This document shows, piece after piece, positions 6,781 through 11,672 of a stretch of 11,672 nt of DNA. A model generated the notes under the pieces. That model was given only the letters and a program-made list of their open reading frames with translations, was not told the origin of the DNA and did no database searches. Position 1 is the stretch's first letter; every line of letters starts with the position of its first letter. Source of the stretch: an uncultured Flavobacterium sp. (GTDB taxonomy: Bacteria > Bacteroidota > Bacteroidia > Flavobacteriales > Flavobacteriaceae); contig NZ_CALBSN010000070.1 in NCBI RefSeq assembly GCF_937967675.1, positions 1 to 11,672 of the forward strand. The letters run 5' to 3'. Position numbers and translations under genes: made by a program.

Positions 6781-7941
6781 ATGAAAAAATTATTATTATC
6801 AGCTGTAACGTTGGCTGTATTAACTTTAACTTCTTGTTCAAGAGAAGAAGATTCAAATGGAAATAACAATGGATCTGTAGTTATTAATGCTGCAGATTTT
6901 AGAGGTGAATTATTATCAGGACAATCTGCAACATTAGATCCTAATCAAGTATACAACTTAACAGGTTCTTTTATTGTAAGAGGTGGCGCAACATTAACAA
7001 TTCCTGCTGGAACAAGAATTGAAGCAACAGGTGGTACATCTTCTTATATTGCAATTGCACAAGACGGATTGTTATATGTAAACGGAACTTCAACAAATCC
7101 AGTAGTAATGACAAGTGGTAATGCTGTAAAAGCAACTGGAGATTGGGGCGGATTAGTAATTTGCGGTAGAGCTAAAACAAACAAAGGTGGTTCAAATGGA
7201 GAAACTGCAACATCTGAAGTTGGTGACTTAACTTATGGAGGTAATGAAAACGATGATAGCTCTGGAGTTATTCGTTATTTAAGAGTAGAATATACGGGTG
7301 CTGCATTTACTGCTGACAAAGAATTTAATGGCGTTTCATTATTTGGCGTTGGTTCTGGAACTGTATTCGAGTATGTTCAAGCTTATAAAAGTGGTGACGA
7401 TGGAATTGAGTTTTTTGGAGGAACTGTAAATGGCAAATATTTAGTTGCTTTACACAGCGAAGATGATGCGGTTGACTTTGCAGATGGATTTGCTGGAACT
7501 TTAGAAAATGTTTTCATTAAAGATGTAGCTAAAGCTGGTGTTGAAGGATCAAACAACGGAGATAATGGAGCAGCAATGCCAACAACAAATGCAACATTAA
7601 AAAACTTTACTATTCTTAAAGGTGATTTATCTGGAGCAGAGCACGGAATGTACTTAAAAGAAGGTGCAGGATACTGGAACTGTCAAAACATCTATATTGA
7701 TGGTTTTACAAAAGGTTTGAAAATTAAACCCGCAACGGGAACAGGATCAGATCCTGTTGCTAATCAAAATGTTGACAATGGCAATATTACTTTTAATCCA
7801 ATATATTTTGGCGCTTCAATCACAACTCAATCAGAATATACTGGAACTAATACAACCTATCTTACAATAGACACCACAGCAGGAGCAGGCAATAGTGGAA
7901 ATACTCCTGCATGGGCTACTGGTTGGACAAACGGATTATAA
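6781..7941 (+). CDS. Predicted surface lipoprotein of right-handed beta-helix type
   Basis: A 386-residue protein with a lipoprotein signal peptide ending LTLTSC (lipidated Cys19). The following SREED is acidic, resembling the lipoprotein export signal that sends flavobacterial lipoproteins to the cell surface. The body consists of short beta strands with asparagine and glycine turns (for example TGSFIVRGGATLTIPAGTRI at 61-80, DWGGLVICGRA at 121-131, SGDDGIEFFGGTVNGKYL at 204-221, HSEDDAVDFADGF at 225-237), the look of a parallel beta-helix. It ends with the aromatic tail PAWATGWTNGL. From memory, this is a common Bacteroidota family of unknown function, often found beside TonB receptors; some database entries carry unsupported transporter names. 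No T9SS sorting domain is present. Acidic clusters (D206-D207, E227-D228-D229, D232, D235) could bind metal or cationic ligand. Its own repeat array and promoter suggest co-regulation with the receptor, and I infer it is a surface partner for substrate capture. Confidence 0.8.
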   Translation: MKKLLLSAVTLAVLTLTSCSREEDSNGNNNGSVVINAADFRGELLSGQSATLDPNQVYNLTGSFIVRGGATLTIPAGTRIEATGGTSSYIAIAQDGLLYVNGTSTNPVVMTSGNAVKATGDWGGLVICGRAKTNKGGSNGETATSEVGDLTYGGNENDDSSGVIRYLRVEYTGAAFTADKEFNGVSLFGVGSGTVFEYVQAYKSGDDGIEFFGGTVNGKYLVALHSEDDAVDFADGFAGTLENVFIKDVAKAGVEGSNNGDNGAAMPTTNATLKNFTILKGDLSGAEHGMYLKEGAGYWNCQNIYIDGFTKGLKIKPATGTGSDPVANQNVDNGNITFNPIYFGASITTQSEYTGTNTTYLTIDTTAGAGNSGNTPAWATGWTNGL

Positions 7942-7962
7942 TTTATACTTATGAAATGAAAT

Positions 7963-7989
7963 AAATCCCTCTTTATGAGGGATTTTTTA
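7963..7989 (+). terminator. Rho-independent terminator after the lipoprotein gene
   Basis: A 9-bp stem AAATCCCTC/GAGGGATTT (7963-7971 and 7977-7985) with loop TTTAT is followed by a T-rich run to 7989. It starts 22 bases after the stop codon. Confidence 0.9.
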
Positions 7990-8002
7990 TTTGGCATTGT
8001 GT

Positions 8003-8029
8003 TTGCTATGAAAAAATTAATTACCTTTA
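8003..8029 (+). promoter_or_regulatory. Predicted promoter of the small T9SS protein gene
   Basis: TACCTTTA (8022-8029) is a near match to TAnnTTTG, with TTG (8003-8005) 16 bases upstream as -33. It would give a leader of about 15 bases. A perfect TAGTTTTG at 8040-8047 is almost at the ATG, so it could only make a leaderless or internally started transcript. Confidence 0.45.
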
Positions 8030-8048
8030 CAACCAATTTTAGTTTTGC

Positions 8049-8390
8049 ATGAAAAAAAAATACTTTTATATTATTTTTCTTATAACAATTTTGTTTTCTT
8101 TTAGCTTAAATGCACAAGAAAACAAATCGGTTACAGCTGCAAAAAATCAAGAACCTACAATTGAAGGATTATCTATTTACCCTAACCCTGTTAATTCAGG
8201 AAAAATTTTTATTACTACCAAATCGTCATTAGACAAAAAAGTTGAAATTTTTAATGTTCTTGGGAAAAAAGTACTAGAAACCGTTATTACTTCTAAAGAA
8301 GTAAATGTGAGTACTTTATCTCCAGGAGTTTATTTTATTAAAATAAAAGAAGGTGAAGCATCTGCAACCAGAAAACTAATTATCAACTAG
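8049..8390 (+). CDS. Mini T9SS cargo: signal peptide plus type A sorting domain
   Basis: A 113-residue secreted protein. It has a signal peptide (about 1-22, MKKKYFYIIFLITILFSFSLNA), then only about 15-17 residues of polar linker (QENKSVTAAKNQEPTIE). A complete T9SS type A C-terminal sorting domain follows (about 38-113): GLSIYPNPVNSG (40-51), VEIFNVLGKKVLE (65-77), VNVSTLSPGVYFIKI (86-100) and the end ATRKLIIN. T9SS sorting domains normally route a large passenger through the outer membrane and are then cleaved; here there is no passenger. It may be a real small surface protein, a decoy or adaptor for the secretion machinery, or the remnant of a gene that lost its middle. The frame is intact, with its own promoter region and a typical start. 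The sorting domain resembles that of the next gene in the same order of motifs. Confidence 0.85.
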   Translation: MKKKYFYIIFLITILFSFSLNAQENKSVTAAKNQEPTIEGLSIYPNPVNSGKIFITTKSSLDKKVEIFNVLGKKVLETVITSKEVNVSTLSPGVYFIKIKEGEASATRKLIIN

Positions 8391-8463
8391 TTAATTAATT
8401 TGCACTGCTTAAAATTAATTATAAGTTAACACCTTATTTTTAGTTTAAAATTTAAAAACTATT

Positions 8464-8471
8464 TATCTTTG
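8464..8471 (+). promoter_or_regulatory. -7 promoter element of the large T9SS protein gene
   Basis: TATCTTTG is a perfect TAnnTTTG match, 25 bases before the ATG, giving a leader of about 20 bases that ends in ATAAAA just before the start. No clear TTG at -33 and no convincing 11-bp array precede it. Confidence 0.6.
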
Positions 8472-8496
8472 TAACATAATTCATAATTCTATAAAA

Positions 8497-10236
8497 ATGA
8501 AAAAACTTTACACTTTATTATTAACTTTCGTTTTAAGTTCTTTGTCTTTTGGACAAACTATTTACTCTGAAAATATGGGAACTGGAACAGGAACCCTAGC
8601 AATTTCAGCTACTACTTTCCAAAATGCTAGCCCTATCACCTACTCTGGAACTGCAGACACAAGAGCCTCACTAGTTTCATCAGGTTATACTGGAGCTTCA
8701 GGAGGAAGAAATGTATTTATAACGAACACAGCTGGTAAATATTTCCAAGTTGACAACATTAACACTTCTGCATACTTAAGCACTGATATACAAATGTCAT
8801 TTGGATATAATACTCCAAGCATATCTAATCCACAATTAGTTATTGAACAAAGTACAAATTCAGGAACAACATGGACTCCTATTACTTTTACTCCTAGTGC
8901 AACTGGTTGGAGTTTAATAACAATTTCTGGAGGACAAATTCCTTCTTCATCTTCACTTTCGCTAAGATTTACTCAACCTGCAGCTACAGATCAATTTAGA
9001 ATTGATGATTTAAAATTAACAAATGTTTCTTCATCTTGTGCATTATCATTAAGTGCTGAAACTACAGCTTGTGTGGCTTCTACTATTGCATTAGATAATT
9101 ATACAATTACTATTCCTTTCACTGGAGGCGGAACAGCTTCTTACACAATTACTACTTCTGGAACAGTAAGTGGCGACAACCCTTCATCAGTAGCAACAGG
9201 CAATATAGTAATAACTTTTGTTGAAAACTCTCCATACTTAGCAACTATAACAGGAGGAACTTGTAATTTTACAATTACAGGGAATTCTCCTGAATGTAAA
9301 ACTGAAAACGCATTACCATACTACGAAGGATTTAATTACACTGTTGGAAATTCTCTTGGAAGCGAACAAAAATGGACAAATGTAAATTCTGGAGACAACA
9401 TTGTTTCGGCTACAGGAAATTTATCATATACTGGATTAACAACGGCAGGAAATTCAATTTCTTTTGCTGCAGATGGAATTGATTGTTTTTCCCCAATAAC
9501 ATCAACAAATTCTGGTACCGTATATTACTCTTTCTTAATGAACATTAGTTCAATGGCAGGTGTTACTGATGCAAATGGTGGTTACTTGGCTGGTTTTGGA
9601 GAAACTAATACAAACTTAGGAGCTACTTTATGGACAAAAAGAGTTGATGATACCAACTTTAATTTAGGTATCGAAGTAAGAACTGCTAATGCTGCTAATA
9701 CTACTTTTACATCTACAACATACCAAACAGGACAAACTTATTTCGTTGTTGTTGGTTATACTTTTAATCCAACAACAACTTCTGATGATGTTGTTAGTCT
9801 TTGGATTAACCCTGTTGTTAACAATCCTGAACCATCAGCTACTTTAACTGATACTCATGCTGCTACCGATTTATTAAATGTATCAAGATTTTTCTTTAGA
9901 CAAGATTCAGCAACTGAAACTCCAGCAGTTCAAATTGATGAATTAAGAATAGGTACTGCTTGGGCTGATGTTGTTCCACAAGTTGCCGGTTTAGCAGACA
10001 ACAACATCAATGGTTTAACAATGTATCCAAACCCATTAAAAGGAAATACATTATTTTTAACTTCAACTGCAAGTGCTGCAATGTCAGTTCAAATTTTTGA
10101 CTTATTAGGTAAAGAGGTATTAAAATCTAATGTGATGAATAACACCGTAAACGTTTCTGGTTTAAATGCTGGTGTTTACTTGGTTAAAGTTACTGAAGAA
10201 GGCAAAACAGCTACAAGAAAATTAGTTATCCAATAA
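8497..10236 (+). CDS. T9SS-secreted multidomain beta-sandwich protein
   Basis: A 579-residue protein with a signal peptide (1-19, ending SLSFG before Q20) and a type A T9SS sorting domain (about 504-579: GLTMYPNPLKGN, VQIFDLLGKEVLK, VNVSGLNAGVYLVKV, ATRKLVIQ). Between them are three beta-rich regions. Residues about 21-176 form a jelly-roll-like module ending LRFTQPAATDQFRIDDLKLTNV, of a kind I recall at the N-terminus of flavobacterial secreted proteins, including nucleases. Residues about 180-265 are Ig-like with four cysteines (C181, C191, C256, C267) that could form two disulfides. Residues about 275-495 look like a ConA/laminin-G-type fold (YYEGFNYTVGNSLGSEQKW near the start, VQIDELRIGTAW near the end). 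No catalytic motif is visible, so binding or adhesion is more likely than catalysis. It is very rich in Thr, Ser, Asn and Gly, as extracellular proteins often are. It has its own promoter and a strong terminator. Confidence 0.85.
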   Translation: MKKLYTLLLTFVLSSLSFGQTIYSENMGTGTGTLAISATTFQNASPITYSGTADTRASLVSSGYTGASGGRNVFITNTAGKYFQVDNINTSAYLSTDIQMSFGYNTPSISNPQLVIEQSTNSGTTWTPITFTPSATGWSLITISGGQIPSSSSLSLRFTQPAATDQFRIDDLKLTNVSSSCALSLSAETTACVASTIALDNYTITIPFTGGGTASYTITTSGTVSGDNPSSVATGNIVITFVENSPYLATITGGTCNFTITGNSPECKTENALPYYEGFNYTVGNSLGSEQKWTNVNSGDNIVSATGNLSYTGLTTAGNSISFAADGIDCFSPITSTNSGTVYYSFLMNISSMAGVTDANGGYLAGFGETNTNLGATLWTKRVDDTNFNLGIEVRTANAANTTFTSTTYQTGQTYFVVVGYTFNPTTTSDDVVSLWINPVVNNPEPSATLTDTHAATDLLNVSRFFFRQDSATETPAVQIDELRIGTAWADVVPQVAGLADNNINGLTMYPNPLKGNTLFLTSTASAAMSVQIFDLLGKEVLKSNVMNNTVNVSGLNAGVYLVKVTEEGKTATRKLVIQ

Positions 10237-10240
10237 TTAG

Positions 10241-10261
10241 ATGCTGAACTGAATTCAGCAT
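10241..10261 (+). repeat. Intergenic palindrome, possible dispersed flavobacterial repeat
   Basis: ATGCTGAA, loop CTGAA, TTCAGCAT forms an 8-bp hairpin directly after the stop codon of the T9SS gene. It is followed by gacaagaat and no T-run, so it is not itself a terminator. The TTCAGCATGACAA-type string looks like a short intergenic repeat I recall from other Flavobacterium genomes; only one copy is in this window. Confidence 0.5.
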
Positions 10262-10272
10262 GACAAGAATAG

Positions 10273-10303
10273 AAAAAGCATCAACGAAAGTTGGTGCTTT
10301 TTT
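10273..10303 (+). terminator. Rho-independent terminator after the large T9SS gene
   Basis: AAAAAGCATCAAC, GAAA tetraloop, GTTGGTGCTTTTT forms a 13-bp stem with one G-T wobble, ending in a T-run. The GNRA loop and the A-tract/T-tract symmetry make it strong and possibly bidirectional. Confidence 0.9.
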
Positions 10304-10384
10304 CATATAAATTATTACCCAAACAAACCTATTTATCCTAATAAATTCTATAATTTCAGACAGATTTCAACATAAAACAAAAAT

Positions 10385-10400
10385 CTGCGAATCTGCGGTC
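10385..10400 (+). repeat. Short tandem TCTGCG motif, possible dispersed intergenic repeat
   Basis: TCTGCGAA directly followed by TCTGCGGT stands out as GC-richer in an otherwise AT-rich spacer. Similar strings recur between genes in Flavobacterium genomes as I remember them; this window has a single copy, so the repeat status is inference. The rest of the spacer at 10304-10429 shows nothing beyond this and the promoter element. Confidence 0.3.
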
Positions 10401-10417
10401 AAAAGAACATTTCTTTC

Positions 10418-10425
10418 TATTTTTG
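10418..10425 (+). promoter_or_regulatory. -7 promoter element abutting the LuxE-like gene start
   Basis: TATTTTTG is a perfect TAnnTTTG match ending only 4 bases before the ATG at 10430. Transcription from it would begin at or next to the A of the ATG, giving a leaderless mRNA. No better-placed element is seen further upstream. Confidence 0.5.
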
Positions 10426-10429
10426 CACC

Positions 10430-11410
10430 ATGATTTCACAAGAAGACATTTTCCAAATTAACTCAAAGAAAGAATTTGAAAAAATTACTTTAAAAGTTTT
10501 TCGTCATCAATACGATACTAATTTGGTGTACCAACAATTTTGCAATTTCTTGAAAAAGGATAAAACCAATGTGAAATCGTTAATCGAAATTCCATTTTTA
10601 CCGATTCAGTTTTTTAAAAGCCATTCCGTATTGAGTTCATCCGAAGCTATTCAACAAATCTTTACCAGTAGCGGCACAACCGGAATGCAAACCAGCAAAC
10701 ATTTAGTTACCGATGTTAGTTGGTACGAAATGAGTTATCGCTTAGGTTTTTCCGAATTCTATGGAAATATTGAAGATTATTGTATTTTAGCCTTGCTTCC
10801 ATCCTATTTAGAACGCGAAGGTTCATCGTTAATTTACATGGTAGAAGATTTAATTCAAAGCAGCAATCATTCAGCTTCTGGATTTTATTTGAACAACTAT
10901 GACGAATTAATTTCAAAACTAATTGAATTAGATAATTCAGGTCAAAATGTGATTTTAATTGGCGTAACTTATGCTTTATTGGATTTAATTGAGAAGCAAA
11001 AATTCCAATTAAAAAACACCATTATCATGGAAACTGGAGGTATGAAAGGCAAACGAAAAGAAATGATTCGCGAAGAATTGCATTCCATTTTATGCAACGG
11101 ATTTGGTGTTTCAAAAATTCATTCCGAATATGGTATGACCGAATTACTTTCACAAGCGTATTCATTAGGTGATGGTATTTTCGAATGTCCACCTTGGATG
11201 CAAATTTTAGTTCGTGATACTGAAGATGCTTTAACTTATGTTTCCGAAGGAAAAACGGGCGGAATTAATGTGATTGATTTGGCTAATATCAATTCGTGTT
11301 CGTTTGTTGCTACTCAAGATTTGGGGAAAAAATATCCCAACCATTCTTTCGAAGTGTTGGGACGTTTTGATCATTCTGATATTCGTGGTTGCAACCTGAT
11401 GGTTATTTAA
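10430..11410 (+). CDS. LuxE-like acyl-protein synthetase/acyltransferase family protein
   Basis: A 326-residue cytoplasmic protein of the LuxE acyl-protein synthetase family (ANL adenylation relatives). It has the adenylate-binding loop FTSSGTTGMQTSKH (78-91), ETGGMKGKRKEMIREE (201-216), the YGMTEL motif (234-239) that corresponds to the ANL Y-G-x-T-E motif, and the ribose-binding-like GRFDHSDIRGCN (311-322). LuxE activates fatty acids as acyl-AMP and transfers them to its own cysteine; whether this protein does the same is unknown. No lux genes are nearby, and such stand-alone homologues are common in Bacteroidota under the vague name acyl transferase. It is short compared with full ANL enzymes because this family lacks their large C-terminal domain. 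Its last 8 bases overlap the 3' end of convergent tyrS. It belongs to its own transcription unit after a strong terminator. Confidence 0.82.
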   Translation: MISQEDIFQINSKKEFEKITLKVFRHQYDTNLVYQQFCNFLKKDKTNVKSLIEIPFLPIQFFKSHSVLSSSEAIQQIFTSSGTTGMQTSKHLVTDVSWYEMSYRLGFSEFYGNIEDYCILALLPSYLEREGSSLIYMVEDLIQSSNHSASGFYLNNYDELISKLIELDNSGQNVILIGVTYALLDLIEKQKFQLKNTIIMETGGMKGKRKEMIREELHSILCNGFGVSKIHSEYGMTELLSQAYSLGDGIFECPPWMQILVRDTEDALTYVSEGKTGGINVIDLANINSCSFVATQDLGKKYPNHSFEVLGRFDHSDIRGCNLMVI

Positions 11411-11672
11411 CCTTAATCACATAATAATTTTTCTTTCCTTTTTGCAATAACAAAAATTGATTGTTGATTAAATCCTCTTTTGTAATGATTTTATCTTCCC
11501 CAACTTTTTCCTTGTTTAAGGAGATTGAGTTTTGTTTCAATTCTCTACGCGCATCACTATTAGAAGCTAAGAAATTCGTTTTTGCTGCCAAAGCTGCAAT
11601 CATATCCAAACCAGCATTCAAATCTTCCATTGAAATCTCAGCTTGAGGAACACCATCAAAAACTTCTAAAAA
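11403..11672 (-). CDS. tyrS: Tyrosyl-tRNA synthetase, C-terminal part (gene runs off the window)
   Basis: The minus-strand frame stays open from the window edge (FLEVFDGVPQAEIS upstream of a Met at 11628-11630) to the stop at 11403-11405, so the Met is internal and the gene is cut by the window. The 89 visible residues match the end of bacterial TyrS: a helical linker (MEDLNAGLDMIAALAAKTNFLAS), then the S4-like RNA-binding domain with NSDARRELKQNSISLNKEKV, and the tail LLLQKGKKNYYVIKVK. This domain binds tRNA-Tyr; the catalytic Rossmann domain (HIGH and KMSKS motifs) lies outside. It converges with the LuxE-like gene and overlaps it by 8 bases, with no hairpin terminator between them. Confidence 0.92.
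   Translation of the reverse strand, partial: FLEVFDGVPQAEISMEDLNAGLDMIAALAAKTNFLASNSDARRELKQNSISLNKEKVGEDKIITKEDLINNQFLLLQKGKKNYYVIKVK

Noticed and set aside
8040..8047. Perfect TAGTTTTG as the main promoter element for the gene at 8049
   Set aside because: It ends one base before the ATG, so transcription would start inside the gene; the TACCTTTA at 8022 gives the leader length seen at other genes. A minor role cannot be excluded.
8386..8400. Palindromic AACTAGTT and TTAATTAA after the mini T9SS gene as a terminator
   Set aside because: The stems are short and AT-only or nearly so, and no T-run follows.
8416..8430. TAAT at 8416 and TAAC at 8427, 11 bases apart, upstream of the large T9SS gene
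   Set aside because: Only two units, and the distance to the -7 element (37 bases) does not match the 14-base geometry or add whole units to it.
10716..10916. Minus-strand open frame of 66 codons inside the LuxE-like gene
   Set aside because: Composition is unlike a protein, it has no motif and no start context, and it lies fully within a recognised gene.
11461..11646. Plus-strand open frame of 61 codons at the right end
   Set aside because: It is antisense to the recognised tyrS C-terminal domain.

Overview
The window looks like chromosomal DNA of a flavobacterium (phylum Bacteroidota, probably Flavobacterium or a close relative). The base composition is AT-rich and the start codons have A-rich leaders without Shine-Dalgarno sequences. 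Promoters are of the TAnnTTTG type, proteins carry type IX secretion (T9SS) C-terminal sorting domains, and a TonB-dependent receptor has a carboxypeptidase-like N-terminal domain. There are nine genes and no RNA genes, insertion sequences or CRISPR arrays. No gene-free stretch exceeds about 200 bases.

Left part (1-1989, plus strand): an LpxH-like metallophosphoesterase gene whose reading frame is broken by a TGA at codon 21, followed with a one-base overlap by a MurG/GT28-like glycosyltransferase. Both families belong to envelope glycan or lipid metabolism. The glycosyltransferase converges on, and overlaps, the next gene.

Middle part (1963-3695, minus strand): a two-component pair, a PhoB-like response regulator followed by its PhoR-like sensor kinase, with a one-base overlap.

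Middle-right part (3774-10303, plus strand): an outer-membrane and secretion locus read divergently from the two-component pair. It has a TonB-dependent receptor, a predicted surface lipoprotein of beta-helix type, a 113-residue protein that is almost only a signal peptide plus a T9SS sorting domain, and a 579-residue T9SS-secreted beta-sandwich protein. Strong terminators follow the first, second and fourth of these.

The main discovery is regulatory. Upstream of the receptor there are six consecutive 11-bp direct repeats with the core TAAC (3774-3839). Upstream of the lipoprotein gene there is a second array with the same 11-bp period (three clear units, one weaker; 6699-6742). In both cases the last core begins exactly 14 bases before a TAnnTTTG-like -7 element. 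An 11-bp period of TTAACA-like repeats next to the core promoter is the architecture of Pho boxes bound by PhoB/PhoP regulators, and a PhoB-like regulator is encoded next door. I infer a local PhoB-controlled module, probably for phosphate or organic-phosphorus acquisition, in which the SusD partner usual for SusC-type receptors is absent and a beta-helix lipoprotein may take its place.

Right end (10430-11672): a LuxE-like acyl-protein synthetase family gene on the plus strand, converging on the 3' part of tyrS (tyrosyl-tRNA synthetase), which runs off the window.
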